64,000 nt of DNA from Gordonia effusa NBRC 100432 (GTDB lineage: Bacteria; Actinomycetota; Actinomycetes; Mycobacteriales; Mycobacteriaceae): contig NZ_BAEH01000036.1 in the NCBI RefSeq assembly GCF_000241305.1, positions 94,646-158,645 of the forward strand. Reading direction: 5' to 3'. Position 1 is the first letter of the stretch, and every line of letters starts with the position of its first letter. Of the stretch, positions 1-8,556 are shown one piece after another. The notes beneath the pieces are model-generated. The model ran no database searches. It was not told the origin of the DNA and was given only the letters and a program-made list of their open reading frames with translations. The position numbers and the translations under genes were made by a program.

Positions 1-337
1 TGAGTTGCCCGCACAGGATGCGCAGCGACGCGCCGAGTGGAGTGAGCGCGTAGTGCACCGTCACCGGAACGGTCGGGGTGACCGTGCGAGTAACCAAGCC
101 GTCACGTTCGAGGTTGCGCAACGTCTGAGTCAACATCTTCTGACTTACCCCCGCGATACTGCGGGACAGCTCGGAAAACCGTTGTGGCTCACCAGCTTCA
201 TCGATGGAGCAGAGCACCAACGCGACCCATTTGTCGGCGATCCGCTCAAGTAGCTGACGGCTCTTGCAGCCTGCCATGAACGCGTCGTAGGAACTCTTCT
301 CCGCAGCCTTCTTCTGTGCCGCGGTCATGGTCGGCAT
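1..337 (-). CDS. HxlR-family (QorR-like) transcriptional regulator, partial
   Basis: The gene runs off the left edge; 112 codons are visible of a family usually 110-130 residues long. The protein is a single winged helix-turn-helix domain: a DKW motif at residues 35-37, a recognition region around residues 55-80 (FSELSRSIAGVSQKML) and a beta-wing ending near YALTPLGASL. Cys24 lies at the position of the redox-sensing cysteine of several HxlR/DUF24 regulators. In Corynebacterium glutamicum the related QorR represses itself and a divergent quinone oxidoreductase gene and is released by oxidants; here too a quinone oxidoreductase (now broken) lies divergently. I chose the ATG at 337 because an AAAGG sits about 8 bases upstream; Met at 328 is an alternative. 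Family assignment is firm, the QorR-like role is inferred from context. Confidence 0.85.
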   Translation of the reverse strand, partial: MPTMTAAQKKAAEKSSYDAFMAGCKSRQLLERIADKWVALVLCSIDEAGEPQRFSELSRSIAGVSQKMLTQTLRNLERDGLVTRTVTPTVPVTVHYALTPLGASLRILCGQL

Positions 338-362
338 AAGCGATAACCTTTCCTCACAGATA

Positions 363-403
363 CCTACTTACTTCTGGGTGCCTACTTACCAATAGAGACT
401 TAC
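363..403. promoter_or_regulatory. Direct-repeat candidate operator of the HxlR regulator
   Basis: The spacer between the HxlR gene and the divergent oxidoreductase contains CCTACTTAC at 363-371 and again at 381-389 (18-base period), and a third ACTTAC at 398-403. Such repeats close to the divergent promoters are plausible binding sites for the adjacent regulator. The repeats are seen directly; binding is inferred. Confidence 0.45.
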
Positions 404-469
404 TCGTCCAGAGTGGACTACGCATCGCACACAAGGCAAGCGTCCCCACGGACGAGAAGGTAGGAAATC

Positions 470-1377
470 ATGCGGGCGGCAATAATCAACTCACCCGGCG
501 GGCCGGAGCAGATCGAGATCATCGAGGTCGCCCCTCCGATTCCCGGCCCCGGAGAAACGCTATTGAAGGTCGCGGCGGCGGCAATAAATCCGGTGGATCT
601 GGCTACCAGAGCGGGAGTCTTCCACCAAGCTGGAGTAATTACGTCCGTGGGCTCAATCGGACTGGGCTGGGATGTCGCGGGCGCCGTCGTCGCGCACGGA
701 CCTGACGTCGAAGACGCCATACCTGTCGGCACCCGCGTCGCAGCGCTCGCCGTCGGCATGGATCGACCGTTGGGCTCGCACGCGGACTACGTCATCGTGC
801 CGGCGAGTTCGGTCGCCGTGATACCCAATGAGATCAGCGATGTCGATGCGGCCTCGATTCCGTTGAACACCCTTACCGCGGCGCAGGCTCTCGACATATT
901 CGGCGCAGCGCGCGATCGAACCTTGCTGATCACCGGGGCGGCGGGCGCTGTCGGTTGTTATGCGGCCCAGTTGGCTACGGCGCTGGGCTGGCGAGTCACC
1001 GGACTCGCGCGCCGGACCGACGCTGCACTGCTCACCTAATTCGGCGTCGAGTTCATCGAATCCCTCAATGCCACAATTCAATTCGATGCCATTCTCGATG
1101 CGGCTGGCCTCGACGATGACGCACTGAGCGCACTGCGTCCGGGCGGACACTACGTTGGGGTGACACCTCCATCTCCGACCACTCCCCCAACGGATCACGT
1201 GTCGACCTAGTCGGCGTCGTCCCTGACGGAGCGCGGCTGGCCACTCTATTGACCAGGTCGGCAGCGGGTGAACTGACTACCCGCGTCGCGACAACCCTGC
1301 CGCTCGCCGACGCGGCCGAGGGGCACCGACTCGTCGCCAAGGGCGGCCTACGAGGCCGAGTGGTGCTGGTCCCGTAG
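470..1377 (+). pseudogene. Broken zinc-independent quinone oxidoreductase (MDR family)
   Basis: The reading frame opens at ATG 470 behind a GAAGG-type ribosome site and encodes a medium-chain dehydrogenase/quinone oxidoreductase: GroES-like N-terminus (PVDLATRAG near residue 45), then a nucleotide-binding domain with ITGAAGAVGCYAAQLA near residue 155. A TAA at 1037-1039 interrupts it just before FGVEFIES, where the family normally continues. The same frame resumes to about 1165, where a shift is needed to read on as SISDHSPNGSRVDLVGVV and reach the natural C-terminus (GGLRGRVVLVP, stop 1375-1377). Two independent lesions indicate a decayed gene. If intact it would reduce quinones with NADPH and probably be controlled by the divergent HxlR regulator. 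The frameshift alone could be a sequencing error; the nonsense codon is less easily explained so. Confidence 0.85.
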
Positions 1378-1379
1378 TC

Positions 1380-2702
1380 TCACCTAGCCCGCACCGGCTG
1401 CAGCGAATTCCCTCGCGGAATGTGGCCGCAGCTGGTGGGGGCAGGTTTGCCGGCGAACCGGTCGTTGATCCAAGGGAGTGCCTGTGCCGCCCAGACCAGT
1501 GCCGCGGTCTGATGGCTGGCATATTCCACCTGCTCATAGCGCACGCTCCGATTGCCGTCCGCACAGTACTGACGCGCCAACGATCGGACATCGCCCGCGA
1601 TCATCACACCGTCGCCCACACCTACACCCGGTAGGTTTCCGGCGGTGCCTTCTAATTCGCCGCGGGTGGACTGCACCAACAGGAGCGGCATCGTCGGAGT
1701 GGGCGCCTGACCCAGGTTGAGCTTGTTGGCGATCTCGACGAAGGGTTTCACGCTCGCCGGGTCGGCATACTGCGGTTTCACAATGTCGCGCCAGGCCAAC
1801 AGCGGGTGGCGGTACAGCACGTCGGCGATCGACGCATGCGACAGCTGCCGCGTCAGTGCACGGCCTCGCGCACTGAGATACGGCGTGAGATCGGCGTCGT
1901 ACGCGCGAATCGCACCGATGATCGCCATGACGGCGACACCCGACCAACCCAGACTTCCACTGACATAGCGCAGATTGTTGAACGGCGCGACCAGCAGACC
2001 ACCGCCTGCGGCACCTACGAGTCGGGTGTTCACGTCTGGCGCGTACTTGGGCGCCAGGGTCGCGGCCCAGTTGGTCGCGATCGATCCGCCCGAATAGCCC
2101 ATCAGAGCGACCTTGGTGCGACTAGTCAGACCGGTGTGCGCCGCGCGGCCGGCGGCCCGGATCGCGTCCAGAGTGTTGGTTCCGTATTCGGGTCCGGCCG
2201 CGAAGTCGGCGCGCTGTCCCTGGGTGTCGGTGACGATGACCGGGTAACCCTGCAGGAGCAGCGGGGTGATGAATGAGGTCTCGACCGTATTGATCAATCC
2301 GCCGAAAGTGACGTCGCCCGCGATCGATCGCGACGGGCTGTCAGCCGGATTGAGCGAGTCATAGAACGAGTTGTAGGCGATCGCCTGACCGCGTCGCGGC
2401 TTGCCAGGGGGCCTGAGGATCGACGTCACGTTCGCCGACGGCCGGCCTTGCGCATCAATGGTCCGATAGACGAGTTGGACTACCGAGACTGGCGTAGAGA
2501 TACCGCTCAGGTGGTAGCTGAGCTGCCGCGTCGCTAGGACATCGCCCGGCTGGGAATGCCCGATCTCTGCTGTCGATCGACTGTAGAACGGGTCAGCCTC
2601 GGCGATGCTGGCCGGCAGCGCGGTGATCAGCCCGATGGCGACGAGCGTGCACACTACGCGCACAACGACTCGGCGGGTCTTTGAACCCGATTCGATGCTC
2701 AT
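1380..2702 (-). CDS. Secreted LIP-family lipase
   Basis: A 440-residue alpha/beta hydrolase of the secretory lipase (LIP) family. The N-terminus (KTRRVVVRVVCTLVAIGL, Ala-rich end near residue 36) is a Sec signal peptide. The nucleophile elbow GYSGG places the catalytic serine at residue 204, and a late ASHQTA supplies the likely catalytic histidine around residue 395. Length and motif order suit actinobacterial secreted lipases that hydrolyse triacylglycerols or esters outside the cell. Its start overlaps the stop of the upstream lactonase-like gene by four bases (ATGA), so the two are translated as an operon. It ends two bases after the broken quinone oxidoreductase gene on the other strand. 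Confidence 0.85.
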   Translation of the reverse strand: MSIESGSKTRRVVVRVVCTLVAIGLITALPASIAEADPFYSRSTAEIGHSQPGDVLATRQLSYHLSGISTPVSVVQLVYRTIDAQGRPSANVTSILRPPGKPRRGQAIAYNSFYDSLNPADSPSRSIAGDVTFGGLINTVETSFITPLLLQGYPVIVTDTQGQRADFAAGPEYGTNTLDAIRAAGRAAHTGLTSRTKVALMGYSGGSIATNWAATLAPKYAPDVNTRLVGAAGGGLLVAPFNNLRYVSGSLGWSGVAVMAIIGAIRAYDADLTPYLSARGRALTRQLSHASIADVLYRHPLLAWRDIVKPQYADPASVKPFVEIANKLNLGQAPTPTMPLLLVQSTRGELEGTAGNLPGVGVGDGVMIAGDVRSLARQYCADGNRSVRYEQVEYASHQTAALVWAAQALPWINDRFAGKPAPTSCGHIPRGNSLQPVRAR

Positions 2703-3496
2703 CGGCCGCCAACCTCCGTCTGCTGCGCCTCCGCGAGCATGACCGGATCATGTGCGCACACGATTCGCAGATCCGAATCTCCACGCTGATACAGATCAGC
2801 CAGCGTCGCGTGATTACGCCTCACCGCGCGCATATCCTCGGCGACGGCCTTCTCGAATAGTCGAAGGGACAGCGGCGTTTTCGTCGTGCCGTCGACCGTG
2901 CCGCGATGAAAGAACGCGTCGCCGCAGTGCAGAATCCAATGGTCTCCAGCGTCGACGGCGACCGCCGCATGGCCAAGTGTGTGTCCCGGCATCGCGATGA
3001 GGGCGATGCCTTCGGAGATTTCGGCCAGTTGCATAACGTCGGTGAATCCCCGCCACCAATCTCCGCGCGGTGTATGCGTCACGATGCGGTCGGCAACCGA
3101 ATCAAGTTGTCGGCGACGGTATCTGGCGCGAGAGCGAAAGCCCGAGGAGAATGCCACCGCATTCTCGACCGCCGTGGTGTGCACCTTGGCATCGGGAAAG
3201 TCAGACGCGCCGCCGATGTGATCGACGTCCAGATGGGTGGCGATTACGTGACGGACGTCGGCGACGTCGTAGCCGAGCGCGACCACCTGCGCTGCCGCTG
3301 TCTCCTGAGTAACTAAGTCGGGCCTGATCACCCTCTTAATCGCGCCGATGCGGGCAGGGTCGGTTCGGTCGTCGTGCCCGTACCCGCTATCGACTAAAAC
3401 CAAACCCTCGTCGGTCTCGATCAGTAGCACGTGACAGATCACCGGATCCGCTCCTGGTGGGCGCATGGTGCCGCAATTGAGATGATGGACTTTCAT
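2699..3496 (-). CDS. Metallo-beta-lactamase-fold hydrolase, N-acyl homoserine lactonase-like
   Basis: A 265-residue cytosolic metallo-beta-lactamase-fold protein. The metal motif reads HLDVDH (residues 88-93), followed by MPGHTLGHA and HCGDAFFH with the further His and Asp ligands. Start of the protein (MKVHHLNCGTMRP) and overall spacing resemble N-acyl homoserine lactonases of the AttM/AiiA group, although the second motif histidine is Asp here. It is first in an operon with the secreted lipase and is divergent from a TetR gene, with two operators in between. A lactone or ester hydrolase acting on an acyl compound released or imported with lipase products is a reasonable inference; quorum quenching is not shown. 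Confidence 0.8.
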   Translation of the reverse strand: MKVHHLNCGTMRPPGADPVICHVLLIETDEGLVLVDSGYGHDDRTDPARIGAIKRVIRPDLVTQETAAAQVVALGYDVADVRHVIATHLDVDHIGGASDFPDAKVHTTAVENAVAFSSGFRSRARYRRRQLDSVADRIVTHTPRGDWWRGFTDVMQLAEISEGIALIAMPGHTLGHAAVAVDAGDHWILHCGDAFFHRGTVDGTTKTPLSLRLFEKAVAEDMRAVRRNHATLADLYQRGDSDLRIVCAHDPVMLAEAQQTEVGGR

Positions 3497-3508
3497 TCGA
3501 ACACTCCT

Positions 3509-3537
3509 ATTGAACTCAGTTCAATGAACGAGGTTCA
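3509..3537. promoter_or_regulatory. Two tandem palindromic TetR-type operators
   Basis: Between the divergent lactonase and TetR genes lie two palindromes with identical half sites TGAAC-N3-GTTCA: one centred in 3511-3523 (extended to a perfect 7-3-7 repeat ATTGAAC-TCA-GTTCAAT at 3509-3525), the next at 3525-3537 (spacer GAG). The 14-base offset would favour cooperative binding of two dimers. Their position 12 to 40 bases upstream of the lactonase start suggests repression of that operon. Confidence 0.75.
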
Positions 3538-3607
3538 CTCTGGCAGAGATACTCGAACAATGTCAACAGCGCACAGTTGGTCGACACGTCGCAGCTACAA
3601 TTCGGCT

Positions 3608-4198
3608 ATGGCCCGGCGAGTCGACAAGTCCGCGCGTCGCGCGGAGATCCTGCGGGCGGGCGACAGACTCCTGCGCGACCGCGGACTTCAAGCGTTGCAA
3701 ATCCGGGAAGTGGCCCGCGAGGCCGGCGTCGCGGCTGGCACCGTCTACACCTACTTCGCGACCAAAGAGTCACTGTTCGCCGCGTTGTACGCCGAGCAGA
3801 TTCTGCGGACCGTCGAAGAATTCAAGCCATACCTCGATTCTCCGCCGAGGGAGCAGTTCATCAGATTCGCCACCAGTTACCGCGACATGTACGGCGTCTT
3901 CGGTCGCGAAGTCGACGTCGCCTCGTTCGTTACCCCCGAGTCGCTTGTCGACGGACGAACGGTCGAGGAATTGCTAAGTGCGACAAGCCAACTGGTCGAG
4001 TTGATGACCGAGTTCATCGCAAAACACGATGTGCCGCAACCGGAATTGACCCTCACCATCCTCTGGTCACTACTATCGGGACTCGCCATGCACTACAGCG
4101 GACCGCGGCAAATGTTCGGCGCTTCCGACTGGGATGAGGCAGTTGGGTTCGCGGCCGACAAATTGGTCGACATCTTGCTGCCGAGCACCAAGCAATAG
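3608..4198 (+). CDS. TetR/AcrR-family transcriptional regulator
   Basis: A 196-residue TetR-family regulator. The N-terminal helix-turn-helix spans residues 10-56 (REVAREAGVAAGTVYTYFATKESLF is the recognition region, split here over helix 2 and 3); the remainder is an all-helical ligand-binding domain of usual length. The frame is open 177 bases further upstream, but the ATG at 3608 is chosen because the family begins a few residues before the first helix (MARRVDKSARRAEIL). It is divergent from the lactonase/lipase operon and two palindromic operators lie in the shared spacer, so it most likely represses that operon and perhaps itself. The ligand is unknown; a fatty acid, acyl-CoA or lactone would match the neighbours. 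Confidence 0.9.
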   Translation: MARRVDKSARRAEILRAGDRLLRDRGLQALQIREVAREAGVAAGTVYTYFATKESLFAALYAEQILRTVEEFKPYLDSPPREQFIRFATSYRDMYGVFGREVDVASFVTPESLVDGRTVEELLSATSQLVELMTEFIAKHDVPQPELTLTILWSLLSGLAMHYSGPRQMFGASDWDEAVGFAADKLVDILLPSTKQ

Positions 4199-4278
4199 CG
4201 CCCGCGAGTCAGGGAAAACCGAGTTGACCCGAGCCTTCGGCCGGAACTAGGCTTGGTCCCGTGCTTCAACTCATTCTC

Positions 4279-4333
4279 GTAACCCGCCGTAGCGGGGTCT
4301 GGATCTGACCGACCCCCCGCTGCGGGTTGTTAC
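4279..4333. terminator. Imperfect hairpin, possible terminator after the TetR gene
   Basis: GTAACCCGC...GCGGGGTC at 4279-4298 can pair with GACCCCCCGC...GCGGGTTGTTAC at 4311-4333, an imperfect stem of about 20 bases with a 12-base loop. It follows the TetR gene by 80 bases and lacks a clean T-run, though TTGTTACGTCTTCT follows. A structured leader of the next gene is an alternative. Confidence 0.35.
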
Positions 4334-4495
4334 GTCTTCTGTCGGTCACTCGAACTTCGACCGAAATGATCACACGAGATGCGTACTCTTCACTTTTCTG
4401 CGTCATCCTGTTCACGTCAGCCCCAATCTGGTTCCGCGCGGGGCGAGTTCCTCGGTTACTCGCTGCCTCGCGGTATTGCGCAAGAGGCAGCGAAT

Positions 4496-4873
4496 ATGGA
4501 CTGGAACGGATTTACCTCAACCTATGCCCCCGAAGGCTCCATCCGACTGGGTTCGTGGACAATCGAACCCGCAGCACGAGACCAAATCGATTGTCGTGCA
4601 ACACTTTCCATTGATGATCGCACAATGTCGTTGCACGCCAAGGCGTCCGGGCCGATAAGCGCGATGACATCGATGCTCTATGACATCGGAGCACCGATAC
4701 AGATCCTTAGCCTGCACCAGCGCACCAGCGGTGATCAGGTGATCACTTTTTTGCTCTGCGAAAACGATGATCGCCAATGCTGGGCAGCGGGATTCGGCGC
4801 CAGCTCAGACGAGGCCAGCGTCAACGCGTTGATTGCCGGAGCCAATCGACTACTGCCAACGGCGCGACTCTGA
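4496..4873 (+). CDS. Stand-alone LeuA regulatory (dimerisation) domain protein
   Basis: A 125-residue protein that looks like the C-terminal allosteric domain of 2-isopropylmalate synthase without the catalytic barrel: GSIRLGSWTIEP (compare PVRLESWTV in actinobacterial LeuA), ATLSIDDRTMSLHAKASGPI (the beta-strand and GPID-type turn), a VDVRVLDYHEH-like IQILSLHQRT, and WAAGFGASSDEASVNAL (compare WGVGIDANIVTASLKA). ATG 4496 is chosen over the upstream ATG 4379 because AGAGG lies nine bases before it and the domain begins at once. No leucine-pathway gene is nearby. It may bind leucine or another small molecule, or modulate LeuA by hetero-dimerisation; neither is shown by sequence. The recognition rests on my recall of LeuA sequences. 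Confidence 0.65.
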   Translation: MDWNGFTSTYAPEGSIRLGSWTIEPAARDQIDCRATLSIDDRTMSLHAKASGPISAMTSMLYDIGAPIQILSLHQRTSGDQVITFLLCENDDRQCWAAGFGASSDEASVNALIAGANRLLPTARL

Positions 4874-4953
4874 CCAGGCGGTTTTGCCACCTCTTGTATA
4901 CCGTTCGACTGTATTGTTTAGACCACTAAGCCGGATCCGGACACACTGATGTC

Positions 4954-5544
4954 ATGGGGACACCTAGCAAACCGTGGTCCGAGCGCGCTCAGACGCGGGC
5001 GACCAGTGCGGTATTGCTATTCACCAGAACTTCGGCGGTTGTGCTGGCAATCGCTTTCGTATCGACGATTGGGTTGGGTACCGCAACCGCCTTTCCGACG
5101 TCGATTCCACCGCGGTCCGGCCCCAACCAAGCAACGACCACGGCAGCTCAGACGCCTAGTCAGCAAACCCGCGTCGAACAGCTTCCGGCGAACGTGGATG
5201 CGAATAGGGATACCGACAGTGTGCCGATCCCAACCAACTACAGATATGACGGCCCCGGCACTAAAGATGCCCGACATGATTACTGCTCATACTCACCCGA
5301 TCAGTATCCTGCTCCAGGACGAAATGCCAATTTCAGTGGTGCCTGCGCCCGGCACGATATGTGCTACGACGCGGCTGATGCCGCAAACCAAGGCTACGCA
5401 GGGTGTAACAATGCACTGTGGGTGGACATGACAACCGTTTGTAGCCACCAATACAAAATTTACGACCTACGGAGGCAGGGATGCTTGAGAGCGGCAGACG
5501 TCTATTGGATAGCTGTTACCGGCTCTCACGTAGGGCATCTATAG
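4954..5544 (+). CDS. Secreted prokaryotic phospholipase A2
   Basis: A 196-residue exported enzyme of the prokaryotic phospholipase A2 family. A hydrophobic segment at about residues 17-47 (LLFTRTSAVVLAIAFVSTIG, then ATAFP) is the signal peptide, followed by a Thr/Gln/Pro-rich linker to about residue 85. The catalytic domain begins near residue 95; ACARHDMCYD carries the His134-Asp135 dyad, and YDGPGTKDARHDYCSYSPD the usual N-terminal part. Six cysteines (111, 131, 137, 151, 163, 177) suggest disulfides. It would cleave the sn-2 ester of phospholipids outside the cell in a calcium-dependent way. It overlaps the next lipoprotein gene by 64 bases, suggesting coupled expression. Confidence 0.85.
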   Translation: MGTPSKPWSERAQTRATSAVLLFTRTSAVVLAIAFVSTIGLGTATAFPTSIPPRSGPNQATTTAAQTPSQQTRVEQLPANVDANRDTDSVPIPTNYRYDGPGTKDARHDYCSYSPDQYPAPGRNANFSGACARHDMCYDAADAANQGYAGCNNALWVDMTTVCSHQYKIYDLRRQGCLRAADVYWIAVTGSHVGHL

Positions 5545-5957
5545 CCACACTAGTCGCCGTATTCGTGTTGATCGCGGTGTCGGGGTGCGATCGAAAACAG
5601 GATGAGAACGACCCTGGGCAAGCGACGATCGCCTACTTGAACGCTCTCGCGACGGGAGATCGAAACACAACACTGTCCACCACGTGTGGGCCTATCAATT
5701 GGTTCCTGGAAAAGACAACTGACAAGCAATTTATGGAATTTCGAAGCAGCGTTTTCGGCAATTCCAAGTCGCCAAAATTCGAAGTGGCACGGTCGAAGAA
5801 GACAGGCGACGACTATCTCGTAGTGGTACGTCAGGACGGCGTCGAGAAACCGGATGATGCGCTCCTTGTTTCCCTGGACCAAGACGGGCACTACAAGGTC
5901 TGCGATAGTCAAGCCGAGCCGGCGGGAACGCCCGCGCCATACTCACCCGCTCCATAG
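5481..5957 (+). CDS. Putative lipoprotein of unknown function
   Basis: A 158-residue protein with a basic N-terminus, a hydrophobic stretch (ASIATLVAVFVLIAVSGC) and a lipobox VSGC that puts the lipidated cysteine at residue 36. The mature part (ATIAYLNALATGDRNTTLSTTC ... DDYLVVVRQDG ... GHYKVCDSQ) resembles small NTF2-like or DUF4878-like lipoproteins of actinobacteria, an impression from pattern only. Its start lies inside the phospholipase gene (64-base overlap, different frame), which argues for translational coupling. No function can be assigned; a role at the cell surface with the phospholipase is context only. Confidence 0.7.
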   Translation: MLESGRRLLDSCYRLSRRASIATLVAVFVLIAVSGCDRKQDENDPGQATIAYLNALATGDRNTTLSTTCGPINWFLEKTTDKQFMEFRSSVFGNSKSPKFEVARSKKTGDDYLVVVRQDGVEKPDDALLVSLDQDGHYKVCDSQAEPAGTPAPYSPAP

Positions 5958-5977
5958 GCTTAGATCGGGAAATGCAC

Positions 5978-6334
5978 ATGCGAGTCGGAATCGCATTGTC
6001 GCTCTTTGTGGTGATGTGTCTAACCATGATCGGGCTAGGTCTCTTCACTACAACTATGTGGGTCTTGTACCTGCTGTTCGGTATCGCTGAACTCGCTGGC
6101 GCTGCATATCTGCGGCATCGCCGAGGCAGTTGGCTGGTGGTAGCAACTCTCCTCGTCTTGGGTGTTTACCAGCTCGTACAGGGGATCTTCTGGCGATCTG
6201 CGACCGCCGAGCAAATCAATTCGGCCATCCCCATCGATAATGTTGGCGCGGCGATGATCTGCCTGCTAGCAATCGTCTTGGTCCTCGCGGTGCCGTTGAC
6301 AAATGATCCACACCGCCGCGCCAGGGGTCTCTGA
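5978..6334 (+). CDS. Small four-helix membrane protein, unknown
   Basis: A 118-residue integral membrane protein with four predicted helices: VGIALSLFVVMCLTMIGLGL, TMWVLYLLFGIAELAGAAYL, WLVVATLLVLGVYQLVQGIF and VGAAMICLLAIVLVLAVPL. There is a GGGAA about nine bases before the ATG at 5978, so I prefer this start to the ATG six bases earlier. It follows the lipoprotein gene by 20 bases on the same strand and may be co-transcribed. I do not recognise a family. Confidence 0.65.
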   Translation: MRVGIALSLFVVMCLTMIGLGLFTTTMWVLYLLFGIAELAGAAYLRHRRGSWLVVATLLVLGVYQLVQGIFWRSATAEQINSAIPIDNVGAAMICLLAIVLVLAVPLTNDPHRRARGL

Positions 6335-6356
6335 AGCGTGAAGGCAACGACGCGAC

Positions 6357-6932
6357 CTAGTCGCGGGCGAGATCAGCCAACCGCTCGCGCAGCGCTTGCC
6401 AGCTACCACCGAAACCCGGATGCAGAGGCAATCCGTCGACGTCGGATTCCGCCACCCAGCGAAGTTCAGCGGATTCGCCATTAGCTGTCGTCGCCAGCGG
6501 TTCGTCCACGTCGGCAATGACAGTCGTATAGGTCCACCCGCTCGGTGCCGAGTGAGTTACCAACGCCGCGCGCACCCGCAGGTCGTTGCCGCCGATGCCA
6601 GCCTCCTCGTCGGCCTCTCGGACTGCGGTGTCGACCGCGCTCTCGTGCGAATCTCGCGCACCGCCGGGCAGGCCCCACGTGCCTCCCTGATGGGACCATA
6701 CCGCTCGATGCTGTAGCAGGATCGCCACCTCACCGTCGGCCAACGGCGCCCGCAACAGCAATCCGGCCGCGCCGTGTCGTCCCCAATAGCGCGAACCATC
6801 CGCATCGAAAACCCAGCCGTCGCCATCTCCGCGCACAGGTGCCTCCACAATCCCAACGGCACCGCCGATGTCGTCGTTCCTTGCCCAAAACGGGCACTCC
6901 CAAACGTAGGCGAGTTCGTCCCGCCTAGCCAC
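6357..6932 (-). CDS. mutT3: NUDIX hydrolase, MutT3-like
   Basis: A 191-residue NUDIX hydrolase. The Nudix box GX5EX7REUXEEXGU is complete at residues 91-113 (G91, E97, R105-E106, E109-E110, G112-I113), so it should hydrolyse a nucleoside diphosphate linked to another group, with Mg or Mn. The N-terminal 50 residues precede the catalytic fold, as in the mycobacterial MutT3 (Rv0413), and the gene is divergent from an Rv0412c-type gene just as in M. tuberculosis. The start is GTG at 6932, preceded by a GGAT. MutT3 has been linked to cleansing of oxidised dGTP species; whether this copy acts on 8-oxo-dGTP is inferred from orthology. Confidence 0.85.
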   Translation of the reverse strand: MARRDELAYVWECPFWARNDDIGGAVGIVEAPVRGDGDGWVFDADGSRYWGRHGAAGLLLRAPLADGEVAILLQHRAVWSHQGGTWGLPGGARDSHESAVDTAVREADEEAGIGGNDLRVRAALVTHSAPSGWTYTTVIADVDEPLATTANGESAELRWVAESDVDGLPLHPGFGGSWQALRERLADLARD

Positions 6933-7015
6933 CGCATCCGGTATTAGGGTTGTGTGGTGAGACGGTAGTGATTAATCGGGTCAGGTGCTCGGAGTGCGAG
7001 AGGGAGGATCAACTG

Positions 7016-8556
7016 GTGGCCGGCGACGCATCTTCTGTGCGGTCCCGGTTGGGTCGCGCACAAGTACCGCCGGACGGCAAACGCGGCGGCAAGCCCCGCG
7101 CTGAGCGCACTCGCACGCCAACCCCGCTCAGCAGTGCACACAGTCTCAGTACCGAACGAGCGGGCGGACGGCCGCCGAGCCCGCAGCTGCGCCGCGCGCT
7201 GTCCGACCGCCGTGAGCTGATGGCCGCAGCTCGCGTGCGTGCGCAGTCTCCACTGATGTCCGCCCGCCATCTCGTGGCGTCGAGCATCGGCAAACTCATC
7301 GCGATGGCGCTCATCTTGGCCGCGGCATGTTTCCTCGCCGGCTGGTACGCATCGCTAACACTCAACAGTCGCACACAGATCTTGCAAGACACCGTGAATC
7401 ACACCGAGCCGCTTTCGGAGTCCTCGCAGGTGCTTTACAGTTCGCTCTCGATCGCCGACGCTGCCGCCAACGCCGCGTTCATCTCGGGCGGTCTAGAGCC
7501 CCCGACTCTGCGCAAACGCTATTCCGACGCGATCGCGACGGCATCGAATGCCTTGATCATCGCCGCCAGCAATTCCACCGGCGTCACCCCAACCGGAAAC
7601 AACGACCTACCTGTCGATCCGGTACACACCGACCTCGCGCTACTGGCAACCAACGTTCCCGTTTACACCGGCATCATCGAGACCGCTCGCACCAACAATC
7701 GCCTGGGTAACCCGGTTGGCTCGGCCTATCTCGGCGAGGCGTCTTCGTTGATGCAGGACACGATTCTGCCTGCGGCCCAACGACTTTACGAGCGACGATC
7801 AGCAGCAATCGCCGATCCGCAGCGCTCACTGACCCAACCGCCGTGGGCAGTTTACGCGGTACTCGCGGTGGTTCTGGTCGCTTTATTTCTTGCCGCTCGA
7901 TACCTCAGTCGCCACACTCGCCGCCGCTTCAACATCGGCATCCTTATCGCGACGATCGCCATGGTGGTCGGGCTTACCTGGTTATTGGTCGCCGGGCTGA
8001 TGTCGGTCGCCGCGACCAACGATGCCAAGAATAACGGCGCCGATCCGCTGCGCGAACTGACTCAGGCGCGGATCGAAACACAGCAGGCGCGGTCGGCGCA
8101 GACCCTTTCCCTGGTACGACGCGACCAAGACTCGTTGGAGCAGACCTACCGAAAAGCCAGCGACTCGATCGCTCGCACCCTGATCACATTGAAGGACGAA
8201 CGGCAGACCGGTGCGGCGACGTCGGTGTCCGACGAATTGATCCAACGCGCGATCAACGCTCACAACGGCTGGGACCAAGCCAATTCGGAGATCAACCGCC
8301 TGGTGGCCGGCGGAGACTTCCGCGGCGCGCGCTCCCTCCTCGTCGGCGACACCGCCAACTCGGCGGCGCGGTTCTACGGCGAACTCGACATGGCGCTCGT
8401 CGAGGCGATCACCAGCGCGCGCACCGTTTTTCGAGATGACATCAACACCGCACAGCGGGTGATGGGCTTCTCCGGAAACGGTATCTGGACGCTCGGCATC
8501 ATCGCGGCCATAGTGATACCGATCGGCCTCGCTCCGCGGGTACGGGAGTACATGTG

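Noticed and set aside
4279..4333. Hairpin as a riboswitch or 6C RNA
   Set aside because: It lacks the conserved loops of known classes; an imperfect terminator or leader stem is all that can be said.
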